Shown in pieces: positions 46,313-56,800 of a DNA stretch of 64,000 nt. How positions within the stretch are numbered: the first letter of the stretch is position 1; each line of letters opens with the position of its first letter. Source of the stretch: Leguminivora glycinivorella. Taxonomy: Eukaryota; Arthropoda; Insecta; Lepidoptera; Tortricidae. The position numbers and the translations under genes were made by a program. The stretch is taken from the NCBI RefSeq assembly GCF_023078275.1, contig NC_062993.1, positions 11,469,252-11,533,251 of the forward strand, read 5' to 3'. Below the pieces are notes generated by a model. The model saw nothing but the letters and a program-made list of their open reading frames with translations, was not told where the DNA came from and made no database searches.

Positions 46313-46803
46313 GCTACGATATATAATTACCATTTTCTAAGACACACGTGCTCTTCAAATCTACATACAATAACAAACTACAAAAAACCTTCATTCAACT
46401 CATTTCCTAAGTTTCCCACATACCGGATTAAATCGGAACCAGGCTAGCACATTGACACTGACCTTGACTCGATCTTCCCAACGATTAGATTCCCATTATT
46501 GTCAGTTTTTGCATCGTGTAAACTGTTGCACTGAATCAGTGCCAAGATCATTGAGAACGCATTTCTTATCTTTCTGCCTAGGCGAAGAGGCAATCGTTGG
46601 TGCTAAGTGGCGATCGGAACGTAGACTGTCGCGCCACTGCAGAAGAGTGAGAGGGAGAGCTACAAAAGGCTTACGATGCGTAAGCGATTGTGACGGTGGC
46701 TGAGTTCTCCCGTGAAGTCATTAAAAATTAGATACTCTTCAAAGGCTGAAAAAAAAGACTGTAGCACACTTTTGTGGCTCTGCAAATAAGATTGTGTAAG
46801 GTA

Positions 46804-46963
46804 CAGCGGGGCAAATCCCGACGACGGACGGACGGGGGGGGGGCAAATGTAACTGATCCATTTTTTGCATGTTTTACGATGTTTACATTATTAAATAGCA
46901 TAGTGTAATAATGGAAAAAATGGATCAGTTACAATGGCCCCCTAGTCGAAATTTGCCCCGCAG
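46804..46963. mobile_element. 160-bp TA-flanked MITE, intact copy
   Basis: Ends CAGCGGGGCAAATC / inverse CTGCGGGGCAAAT; TA at 46802-46803 and 46964-46965. Same family as 1308-1776 but without the SINE. The left half has picked up a GACGGACGG(G)n run. Confidence 0.85.
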
Positions 46964-48156
46964 TAGCTTATCTATAGTTTTGCGGCATGTGTTGAGTTAC
47001 ATAAGTAGTATTCCATAGGTTTAATTTTATTAGATTATTCTTTGCTATCGGAGACGACTGTCCGAGTTAAAATTTAGAATTTAAAAGTTTGTAAATGAAA
47101 GTCAATGATTTATAGCATCATCAAAATATACCAAAGGTTACAGCAATCAAGCATGAGAGTAAAAACTTGATGACTGACATAATAATTATAGTGACCCGGC
47201 CGAAGGTCAAGTTGAAAGTACGGTCAATTACATTACAGCGAAATAACTATGCAAACTCATATAACTGTTCAATCAAAAATTAAAGAGTTAGTCTTTAATC
47301 CTTTAGTAAATTTTTTTATTGGATGCATGTGGTTTGTAAAATAGATGTTTTGGCAAAATGTGGGCCGTCGATTTTCTTGTCGGTACAACGAAATACAACA
47401 CAGTGAACATAATTTAGGAGAGGCTGAAATCTTTTCGGAGGAGAGGCGTTGGGAAGCGAATTACGTAAATGTAAATGCTACATGAATAAAAATGTCTTCT
47501 TTATAATTTTCTCTAATTCCTATTATATCTCATTGTGGATAGACTGGCTAGTCTCCTCCAATTGAGAGGGGACTGAATATTATGGAGGCTTAGATTAATA
47601 TTTTACTCTAACGCTTTCATACATGTAATGTAGGTAAATAAAATCCAAGCATGCTTCTTAGAATGAATTCGACAAACAACTAACTGCCTATTCATATTTT
47701 TTACATTGACAGCCCACATTAAGGCCATTTAAATGTATTGTTAGGCCCTTAACACCCGTGTACTTTTATTCAATTAAGAACCAGAGTGAAAGTTACACAC
47801 AATACAAATAATTATCTATGATTGACGTGAATTATTGTTATTCTTATATTTTAGGCATCTATCTATGTCTGGTCAAGAAGTCTTTTGACGACCTTTAGCT
47901 TTACTTTCGCCAGTGCAATGCGATTATTATTTGAGGTGCTTAGGTAATGTTTGTATAGGTTTTTGTAAGTAGGTTCATTTTGAATGTCTGATGTGATGTT
48001 TGGATTATAATGAATGTTTTACCAGCTACGTACAAACCTGTCACAACAACTACAATGTTTGTCAAGATAAATGATTCAAAATACACCTTAAAAAGTTGAA
48101 GACCATTGAAAGGCCTTGGAGTGCCTAGAGAAGTTACTTGTCTGTTTTTTTATCCA

Positions 48157-48707
48157 TTTTTAGGGTTCCGTAGTCAACTAGGAACCCTTATAGTTTCGCC
48201 ATGTCTGTCTGTCCGTCCGTCCGTCCGTCCGTCCGTCCGCGGATAATCTCAGTAACCGTTAGCACTAGAAAGCTGAAATTTGGTACCAATATGTACATCA
48301 ATCACGCCAACAAAGTGCAAAAATAAAAAATGGAAAAAAATGTTTTATTAGGGTACCCCCCCTACATGTAAAGTGGGGGCTGATATTTTTTTTAAATTCC
48401 AACCCCAACGTGTGATATATTGTTGGATAGGTATTGAAAAATGAATAAGGGTTTACTAAGATCGTTTTTTGATGATATTAATATTTTCGGAAATAATCGC
48501 TCCTAAAGGAAAAAAAGTGCGTCCCCCCTCTAACTTTTGAACCATATGTTTAAAAAATATGAAAAAAATCACAAAAGTAGAACTTTATAAAGACTTTCTA
48601 GGAAAATTGTTTTGAACTTGATGGGTTTAGTAGTTTTTGAGAAAAATACGAAAAACTACGGAACCCTACACTGAGCGTGGCCCGACACGCTCTTGGCCGG
48701 TTTTTTT
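48157..48707 (-). mobile_element. ~550-bp GGGTTCCGTA-family element, copy 2 (inverted)
   Basis: Reads as the reverse complement of 45761-46312 with few differences, including the (CCGT)n tract near 48210 and CTCTTGGCCGG at the end. The two copies form a 1.85-kb-spaced inverted pair in intron 2. Confidence 0.85.
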
Positions 48708-49264
48708 ATTTTATCTTTTTTTCTGTTAAAATATCTAAAAATATTTTTTATATTAAGTCAAAGGTAAAAACTCAAATCGGGAAGGCGAGATGAACTTGAT
48801 TTCTTGAAGGAGTGATAGCCATAGCATAATACTTTGTTTATTGTTTATCAGAATTGATTCTTACATCAACAAAAGGGTCACTATTCAGATCTAACCTGGT
48901 TTTAAAAGAAAATAAAATGACCATTTCACCAGAAATAGAGACAACATCCCAATTTCTCCTCACAAACTCGGAAATAGAAATAGATACTATCACAGCATTC
49001 GCAACACAGCTGCACAATCAAGAAATGTGGACCCAGTCCTTTTGTGGGTCGACGCCATTATATCTAACTATCCGTATATACTAAGTAATGGTACTGTTTA
49101 ACTTTCTAGTAAGGGCTTGGAATATGTGACATTCTTAAGGAAAAGGTATTCTTCAAGATAAGATTGCCTCTTTCATAATGGAAACGCACTTAAGAGTCTA
49201 ATAATTGTTTTGCCGATGGGTTAGGAATTTTACCACCCCTGTCAAGAGTGTTGTAGAAATAGAT

Positions 49265-49560
49265 TTTGAGATATGGATTCAATTAAATTGCGGTGTGGGC
49301 AACAGCAGCGGCTGGTCCATACAAGCCGATTCCCACCGGCTTGCCTAAAATTGATTACTAAAGTACCTAATGCTAAGGTTAGGTTTCTTTTTGCTCAGTG
49401 TTGCCTAGCAGAAATTTGCACCAGCCGCCACTGGTGGGCAATGGGCTAGCTGCCCCTTACTCCCACTCAGCAGAGTGTGGTATTGAAACTTGAGCAGTTT
49501 CCTGTGCTTTTACTAGCCCTTTTTGAAAATACAGTCGTGAGTTATGCATTAGGTCAAAAT
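49265..49560 (-). repeat. family A, diverged and expanded copy
   Basis: Starts with TTAAATTGCGGTGTGGGC and ends with TTGAAACTTGAGCAGTTTC and TACAGTCGTGAGTTATG. The middle is unrelated to other copies. Confidence 0.5.
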
Positions 49561-49929
49561 CTGCTGTCAGGACGTCCTTATTCTTAAACGACATTGTGGT
49601 ACCTTTTGTTTTAAAGGCACATACTTATAGGTAAATTGTTTTGTTTACAACGGTGGGATGTTTTCTCGCTATGAATATGTTACTTTTCACACTAGTTATT
49701 CTTAAACTCGCTATTATAGTCCACACTAAAGAAAGAGCTTATATGAAACAACATTCGAATTTCTGCCATCAATCTCTGCACAGTTGGCTTGCACTATGTT
49801 TGTTAGGATACATATATTATGATTGTCATATTGTGTGTGTTTATAGAGAAAAGATAGTCGTTAGCTGATTGAAGATTATTTTAGGGCCAGTTATCAGCAG
49901 AAGTCTATGGAAATTCCCATAAAGATCTA

Positions 49930-50075
49930 TTGCCTATGAGTTCTGACTCTGCCTGCTACGCTGATGGTCCTGGTTTCGAATCCCAGCAAGAGCATTTTGT
50001 GTGATGAGGACAAATATTTGTTACTGAGATATGGGTGTGTTCTATATCTTAAGTAATGTATTAAATATCGTTGCC
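49930..50075 (+). mobile_element. diverged tRNA-type SINE
   Basis: CTGCCTGCTACGCTGATGGT then GGTTTCGAATCCCAGCAAG and TTGTGTGATGAGGACAAATA match the head and body of the SINE family at 1478-1752. Confidence 0.65.
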
Positions 50076-50369
50076 TTAGGAGTTTAGTTCATTCGCCTAA
50101 TGAACTTGTATAGCAATTTCGTCTAATTGAAACTTGAAATGATTTGGATTAAATTCCTCAATAAATAAAGTTCCAAAAAACTCCTAACACATGCTTGGAT
50201 CACCTTTAATTTCACAAATTGAGTATCCAAAGTCACCATCAAGTCATTGCAGATTGAGATCCTTTATTGGTAAAAATACATACCTTTTTACACGTCATAC
50301 AATTACAATTAGGCAGGTACCTACGTAAAATTAATCACTATTTGTGTATTTTTATTTAGAGCCCAATTT

Positions 50370-50475
50370 CTCCCACTGCTGGGAAAAAGCTTCGCCCCTC
50401 TTTTTTACTTGTTTATCACACAAATAAATGCCCTTACCGGGATTTGAATCCAGGTTCGTGGTATAGCAGCGTGTC
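50370..50475 (-). mobile_element. SINE 5' part
   Basis: On the minus strand, CCTGGATTCAAATCCCGGTA then AGGGCATTTATTTGTGTGAT, the head of the same SINE family. Confidence 0.7.
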
Positions 50476-50884
50476 TTCAAAAAATAAATATATGCGTCGG
50501 TATGCAAGAAAGTCCCTGATATTTTCAGCACTATTTTCTGTATTCCATCTTTTGTATCTTTTAATGTAGAAACTGTTTCTTGAAATACTAAAAAAAACAA
50601 TCCGCATCAAACTTAAGTTAAAATAGAAATCACGTATTTATTCTTCGATTCAAGAATCGCAATACAACATTTTCACACAATATCACTTTCCCTGCGACCT
50701 CTAACCTGCGCCTGCGCATCGTGATCCAGGCGCTTTCTAGACCTCAGCCTTGCGTGGGGTCGTGAGGTCACACCCTACAAGATCTTCGTGTGGATTATGT
50801 GGAGAAATTCTATTGTGACCTTGAAGTTTTCAACCAATTTAGTATAATGATATGTTTAACGACTAGTTACGTAGGGAATCAATA

Positions 50885-51310
50885 GTTATTTGTTTTACAA
50901 GGGGGCAAAGTTGTTGTTTAACCGCACGTGCCAATATTGACACCCGAGCAAGCGAAAGATTCCAATATTGAACCGCGAGCGTAGCGAGAGGTTCAAAAAG
51001 TGGAATCTTGAGCGTTGCGAGGGTTTCAAGGCACGAAGGTTAAACAAACTTTGCCACCGAGTGAAACACAAAATTTTTCACCACACCAACACAAACGAAA
51101 TACTGAAAATAAAACATCAAACTAAATCAAATCCATCAATCTATGATTTAAAATCATCATTTATAGATAAATTCTACCAGCCAGCTTAAGACATCAAGTT
51201 AAAATTTGTATGAAATTACTTTGCACTCTTGTGGATAAAATGCAATTTTGCTATCTGTTTTCGAATAGCAAAGTAAGCCTTTACCAGTTGGTGTGGTGAA
51301 AATTATTTTA
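50885..51310. repeat. repeat with inverted CACCACACCAAC ends and GCGAGCGTAGCGAG core
   Basis: TTTCACCACACCAACAC near 51078 and its inverse GTTGGTGTGGTGAAAAT near 51290 bound an inner piece. CCGCGAGCGTAGCGAGAG precedes it. Part of the right side recurs at 34360-34460. Class unknown. Confidence 0.5.
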
Positions 51311-51414
51311 TTAATATTTCCATCAATACCTTTAGCGCTAAACAAAGACAACAATGTCTGAATGAATTATCCCATGTGTTGACAATAATTTCATTCCTCT
51401 CTTGTGTGTGTGTA

Positions 51415-51555
51415 AAGCCTGCGGGATATGGGATCTCAATTAAGGCGCGGGCGATGAGGTATGTAGCGTCCTGTCACTGCAATACCACGATTAGTTTCAT
51501 GTGCTCTATCTACCCCTTTTGGGAACACAGGCGTCAGTTTATGTATGACATAGGT
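51415..51555 (-). repeat. family A copy
   Basis: TGTCACTGCAATACCACGATT, then TGTGCTCTATCTACCCCTTTT and ACAGGCGTCAG: inverse of family A. Confidence 0.65.
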
Positions 51556-51667
51556 AGCTAGTTATTTTTTCGTACATGTACATTGCTAATAATTGCATGA
51601 CATTGGTCTCGTACTAATAATGATACCTGAGCTAGCGAAATTTTCAAAATTTAACTATAAATATCTG

Positions 51668-51786
51668 AGGGCCACTTGCACCACCCGCTTAACTCAAGGT
51701 TAGTGAGCTGTTAACTGTCAAATTCCATTTAAAACGGTGGGTTAACCTCGGGTTAACCCTCCATTTTCGATGGTGCAAGTGACCCT
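51668..51786. mobile_element. 119-bp palindromic MITE
   Basis: Ends AGGGCCACTTGCACCA and TGGTGCAAGTGACCCT are inverted repeats with one mismatch. Internal GGTTAACC words are also symmetrical. Part of a related copy is seen at 63045-63100. Confidence 0.75.
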
Positions 51787-52261
51787 AAGTGACACAACTT
51801 TCCCACTACACCAACGCAAGGAAAATGCTAAATATGGTATAAAATACAAAAGGATCCACAAATCTTATTTTTGTTTTAACTAAAGTCCCTTCTAAACTTG
51901 GGACATGTTGCTTCTACATAATACATAATATTGTTTATATTTCATGTCAATTTATATAAACAAAAGGTTTATTATTCGTGTCGCAAACAATCCCTTACTC
52001 CCACGGGTGAAATTACGAAATCCAAGGCATTCACAAACAATAGGTACCTTCCATTACTTTTTATGTCGAAGACGTAAGATCCAAAATGGATGATTTAGCT
52101 TGTATCAATCTTTATTGTTTAGTGTTTGACCTTCGATGGTCGATTTTTGCTCAATTGGTTTCGCTTACGTTCTAATATTGTATTGGTGTTGTGTTGTTAC
52201 TGCGGAAAAAAAAAATCTTATTTTATTTTATTTTTTTCCCCTTTTATTTGTTCAATAACAT

Positions 52262-52441
52262 CCATACTAATATTATAAATGGGAAAGCGTGTGTGTCTGT
52301 TTGTTTTTCCGTCTTTCACGTCAAAACGGAGAGACGGATTGACGTGATTTTTTTTGGTGGAGATAGTTGAAGGGTTGGAGAGTGACATAGGCTACTCTTT
52401 GTCTCTTTCTAACGCGAGCGAAGCCGCGGGCAAAAGCTAGT
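52262..52441 (+). repeat. family D copy
   Basis: TAATATTATAAATGGGAAAG to GCCGCGGGCAAAAGCTAGTT; close to 29888-30048. Confidence 0.8.
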
Positions 52442-52750
52442 TATAAATATAGGCAGTTTTATACGTACTGACATATTTATCACTATTAGTATTTATGACA
52501 TAAACTCTCCTAACGCCGCGTCTGTCTGAGTGCCCGTCTATATATTTACGATAAACTCAAATTAGACTAGTGGATGGATTTTCTGACCATAGTGTGATTC
52601 TTGCAAAGCTGGGATGGATGGCTAAATGTCAAAAACATAACATAAAGTTCTCAGTTATAAAATAGTAGGTAGTTAAAACTCAGAAACTAAAAACCTTTTA
52701 TAAAACTTACAAAAGGCCTAAATAGAGTTTCCTTCTTCTTTTGCCAGTCT

Positions 52751-53020
52751 TAAGCTAATATTTCACCAAAACTGCTTAAAAAATAAACCAGGCGATTTTC
52801 GTCACATCGTTGGCAACACTGCATTGAAATTCAAGAATGTAGGCTAATTCGGACTTATACTAACATCAAAACGATACCATAATGATGTAAGCTAATATTT
52901 TATCAAAACTGCTTCAAAAAATAAACCAGGCAATCCTAGTCAGATAGTTGGAATTCAAAGCAAATAGGCCACCAATTCGAACTTATACTAACATCAGAAC
53001 AATCATCACGATGTCATTTA
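52751..53020 (+). repeat. 137-bp imperfect tandem duplication
   Basis: Units start TAAGCTAATATTT at 52751 and 52888 and share AAATAAACCAGGC and ACTTATACTAACATCA. They have diverged and the second is shorter. Confidence 0.8.
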
Positions 53021-53088
53021 TGATAATACAGAAAAAAACGTGGAGGGTATTAAACTAAGCAGGATCTAAAATACCTTATGTTAATCAG

Positions 53089-53175
53089 TACTATCCGCTG
53101 CAAAATTGCATGGAGAAATTATGAATGAATTCATTGATAAATTCGCCATGGACTTTTGCAGATGATAGTACATAC
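53089..53175. mobile_element. short palindromic MITE (TACTATC ends), clear copy
   Basis: TACTATCCGCTGCAAAAT at the left, and ACTTTTGCAGATGATAGTA inverted at the right, with CATGG words inside. The same family as 38500-38572. Confidence 0.65.
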
Positions 53176-53455
53176 CTACTCATGAAGCATAATATAATTA
53201 TGCTGAGACAAATGTGGAACTTCTCTCCAACTTAATGAAAATTATACGAATTTTTGGTGAACTGGGTTAACAGTCATATACAACATATTGTTGAAAAGTG
53301 GTGATATGATAACGTTACATACCCTCTAGGGGTTTTTATAATCTATGGTGATATGGCTTGCGGCAATATTGAATTCGGGCACGAGCGAAGTGCACGATAT
53401 TAAAATGATATCCTTTTGATGTCATAATTATATTGGTGTAGTTTCAAACTGGCCT

Positions 53456-53578
53456 GCACGGGAAGCATGGTCGCGCGATAGACGATAAAATATCAGGCCG
53501 TCCCTATCGCACTTACTAATAGTGCGATAGGGACGGCCTTCTATTTTATCGTCTATCGCGCGACCATGCTTCCCGTGC
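53456..53578. mobile_element. 123-bp near-perfect palindrome (~57-bp arms)
   Basis: GCACGGGAAGCATGGTCGCG at the left is exactly complementary to the right end. The arms continue through GCGATAGACGATAAAATA and GGCCGTCCCTATCGCACT with one or two mismatches, and the loop is about 8 nt. A decayed relative lies at 60395-60500. Confidence 0.9.
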
Positions 53579-54734
53579 TATAGTGTTTTGTTTGTTGTGT
53601 CACGTCCCAGTCTCTTTAAATAGTGTTCAGTGCTCACACTTATAATATTAAGCTGTAATTTTCGATAAAAGTAAATTATATATTAGTGTGGTAAAACACT
53701 ATAATTCCGTTGGAGCATATAAAATTGGTGAAGTGGCAAAATAAAGAAAAAAGAGAAACATATAAAAATATTTAAAAAAAAACTTTACATCATTCATAGT
53801 GAAATATCTAATGTTTTATTGTCTATTCAAGTAAATCTCGTGCGGCGTTTGTTTTCATCAAAGCCTTAAGAGATTTACTTATGTAGATTGTAAAAGTATC
53901 AACACGGGGTCTGTTTTAAATGAATATAGTACTATGTCTCGAGTTTGAGAAGTTTAGTGTTTTTGACTCAGAGCATCCACCATGATTTTATTGCCGTAAC
54001 TTATTCTAAAATGTCAAATACTTGTAATAAAATCTCTAAATAGTGTTTTTAACGAAGTAAATAATATAGTGCGAATAGTTAATATGTACTTCTTAAACGA
54101 AGATGTATCTGATATATAAAAAACGTGTTACTTAAACAAACATTTGTATACCATTATGATTTTAACAAGCATTTACTGCCAGCCTAGCCAAAGTCATAAT
54201 CGCTATCGCTTCTATTGCAAGCAAAACAATTTGTGTTTCATGCTACTGCGACAGTGACAGTTGTTTTGTAGTCGCCATGGAGCATTATTGGCCTTTTGTG
54301 TACGGGTCCCTGACGGGTCCTATCAAATCAACAATTGACCACGCTCCGTACTGACAGATAGGTAAAATCGCCGTCAATAGAAATTGTCAACAATGTAAAC
54401 AAACCATTCTATAAAATATCAATATTCTAGCCCAATTTTATTGTTTTAAGGTTGAGGATCATAATATGAGATGAATTGATTAAATAGCACATAGATTTAG
54501 CCAGCATCCGATGAGTTAGAATGGAAATTAAAGACATTTTGACTACAAGGTTTGTTTACATTGTTCACAAATTCAACTGACTCTGTTGCACCAACGGAAG
54601 ACCCATACAGGCAGCTGGCAGATAGATAACTTACATTTGGTACGCTACAGAGCGTCAAAAATTGTATTCTTGGGTAGAGAAGCCGTCAATTTTTCTGGTC
54701 TCTGCCTTTACTCATAAAACTACAACATATATCG

Positions 54735-54905
54735 TGGTCGTCATAGTCGACTGTGGGTTATGGGTTAAATTGTGGCGTAGGCGAGAGGCTCGCAACCTGT
54801 CACTGCAATGTCACAATTCCGTTTCATTCAACCTGGCACTCAAACTGGAATAGTTTCATGTGTTCTGCTATCCCTTTATGGGATACAGGCGTGATTGTAT
54901 GTATA
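54735..54905 (-). repeat. family A copy abutting the exon 3 splice site
   Basis: GGGTTAAATTGTGGCGTAGG to ACAGGCGTGATTGTATGTAT. It ends only ~30 bp before Osiris exon 3, so the acceptor's upstream context is repeat-derived. Confidence 0.8.
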
Positions 54906-54935
54906 TAAACACCTAACTTCTCTCTCTCTTTCCAG

Positions 54936-55103
54936 ATCGCTCTCCTCCTCTCCGGCATCATAGCCCTCAAGAAGATCATAGCACAGAAGAACAGTGGCGG
55001 CGGCCATGACAGTGGCTGGTCGTCTGGTGGCAGCGGAGGCTGGGACCGTCGCTCGTACAACGACGTGTCGGAACTTGCTTATGCGGCTTATAAGAAAGAG
55101 TGA
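54936..55103 (+). CDS. Osi: Osiris family protein, exon 3 (C-terminus)
   Basis: Begins after CTTTCCAG and encodes residues 180-234. IALLLSGIIALKKIIAQK completes the hydrophobic domain. A Gly/Ser/Trp-rich linker (GGGHDSGWSSGGSGGW) and the conserved Tyr-containing end YNDVSELAYAAYKKE follow; stop TGA at 55101-55103. The LAYxAY end is a family hallmark. The three exons join in phase (1, 0) to 234 codons, a usual length for Osiris proteins. The last ~17 codons are the source of the decayed repeats downstream. Confidence 0.93.
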   Translation: MALLLSGIIALKKIIAQKNSGGGHDSGWSSGGSGGWDRRSYNDVSELAYAAYKKE

Positions 55104-55189
55104 ATAAGTATTTTTTAATGCCAGAAAGAATAGATGTTATTTTATAAGTGTAACTTATAATGCCACCTCATTTTGTTTTTTAAAATCAC

Positions 55190-55815
55190 TCGTACAATGA
55201 TATTGTCTCCGAGCTGGCTTATCCGGCTTACAAGAAAGTCTTTTCTAATTTCGGAATAGATGTTATTTAATTTCTAATGCCACCTCATTTTTGTTTAGCT
55301 TTCATTTGTTTTTACAACGATCTGTCACAGCAGGCATATGCGGCTTATTAGAGTTAAAAGAAAGAGTAAATAGGTCCAACTTTTCTCACCTGATGCCACC
55401 TCATTTCTGTTTCGTTAGACGATGTCTTGGAGCTAGCGTATGCGGCTTTTAAGAAAGAGTAGAAGTTATTAACTGGTTTAAGTCATATTACTACTGCCAC
55501 CTCATTTTTGTTTAATTTCTAACGCGATCTGTCGGAACAAACCGATTCTGCATACAAAAATTAATACATTTTTATATTATTATGTTTAGGTATTGAATAG
55601 ATTCTAATGCCACCTAATTTTGTTTTGGCTTAATTCCTATTTACAACGACGTCTCGGAGTTTGCATATGCGGCTAAGAAAGAATAATTCTTATTTTTGTT
55701 ATAAGTCTTTCTAATGCCACCTCATTTTTTGTTTAGTTTTAATTTGTGTGAAGATTGTGACGGCTCATCATAACTTGCATATTCGGCCTATAAAACCTCA
55801 TTTTTATTTTTATTT
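55190..55815 (+). repeat. decayed tandem copies of the Osiris C-terminus plus 3' UTR
   Basis: The segment equivalent to TCGTACAACGACGTG...AAGAAAGAG-stop (parent at 55053-55103) recurs six times, with the TAC equivalent at 55193, 55313, ~55415, ~55518 and 55642, and a sixth recognisable at 55774. Between them a box TGCCACCTCATTTTTGTTT recurs at 55161, 55278, 55394, 55495, 55608 and 55715 (trace ~55793). Spacing is 100-137 bp. Copy 1 still reads SYNDIVSELAYPAYKK. Copy 5 reads YNDVSEFAYAAKKE and a stop in frame. The others are broken by stops or indels. Confidence 0.9.
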
Positions 55816-56331
55816 CTAGTGGTAATGTAAAACCACGTTTTATATGCAAACATGATACTATATTTAATTTGGCAAGTCATATGGTTCACCTTTTTTTTAA
55901 GTTCGTGATATTTTTTTTATTTTTACTCCCACCTTTTTGAAACATGTGACTTGTTATGTATTTTTTAACAAGAATTAGGTACTAATTGAAATTGTTCTTT
56001 GTCAAGGACAATTTGGAAGTACTTTATATTTAAAGGTGTATTTTGTAATTTATTTATTTTAGGTTTAAGGTTCGACTGCTTCGTGCCGGAATACTCATTT
56101 TTTAATCTATTTTAATTTGTGTCATATATTATATTTATTTTTTTATTTTATTTTGTCTTGAGTGTAAATATTTATGCATGTTTTTTGTTTACTGTAACTT
56201 TTATTATTTATATTTATTTATTTTGCCTTATCAATTTATTTCTAACGTAACTTATTACAATGTTACTAGCTTTAAGTGTTGATAAAGTTATTTATTGACG
56301 TTTGTTTTGTAGAAAATTGTTTGATTTTTCT

Positions 56332-56337
56332 AATAAA
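56332..56337 (+). terminator. poly(A) signal of the Osiris gene (likely)
   Basis: AATAAA followed by a T/GT-rich stretch (GTGTCTTTTTCTG). A second AATAAA lies at 56429-56434. Confidence 0.55.
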
Positions 56338-56340
56338 ATG

Positions 56341-56800
56341 ATGAAATTAAGTGTCTTTTTCTGAATCTTTTTTTCTTTTATTTATTTATTTATCTCTTAG
56401 AATTAATTTTCAAGTTAGACTTTTCCATAAATAAAGAGCGTGTTTTATTAATTTGTTATTTATTTTAATAAAAATAAAGATAAATACAAAACAAACTAAA
56501 GTCAAAAAAAAGCATCTTACATCCGTAACGCTGTCTCCATGGGCGACAGTGATCACTTACCATCAGGCAACCTATGTTCCCGTTAATCTCCTCATCTCCT
56601 CGTTAGTTCTTCTCCTATCTCATAAACACACTGCTACAGTACTAAAGGTATATAATACCATATACCTAAATGTCCATATCCCTACTAAACGAGAACTAGA
56701 GTACAGTAATGAGCGTAATCCGGTACTGGCATGGGAAGCAAGGGTTTCCACGGTAAACATGTTCAGTACCTACGTGTAAACAGAAAGAAGTTTAGTATAC
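56341..56800. other. intergenic, AT-rich
   Basis: No gene. TGATCACTTACCATCAGGCA near 56550 is a LINE-tail-like word. Confidence 0.4.

Larger units (their letters stand above)
39250..54935 (+). other. Osiris intron 2 (15.7 kb)
   Basis: GTATGA donor and CTCTCTCTCTTTCCAG acceptor. Contents are the hairpins, MITEs and inverted repeats listed below. Bases 39250-41090, 43485-44360, 44460-45755, 47000-48150, 48710-49260, 50480-50880, 51790-52260 and 53600-54730 are AT-rich with no recognised gene. Confidence 0.85.
55104..56340 (+). other. Osiris 3' UTR (inferred)
   Basis: No AATAAA was seen between the stop and 56332, so the 3' UTR is probably ~1.25 kb and includes the whole tail-derived array. 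Bases 55816-56330 are AT-rich and unremarkable. Confidence 0.55.
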
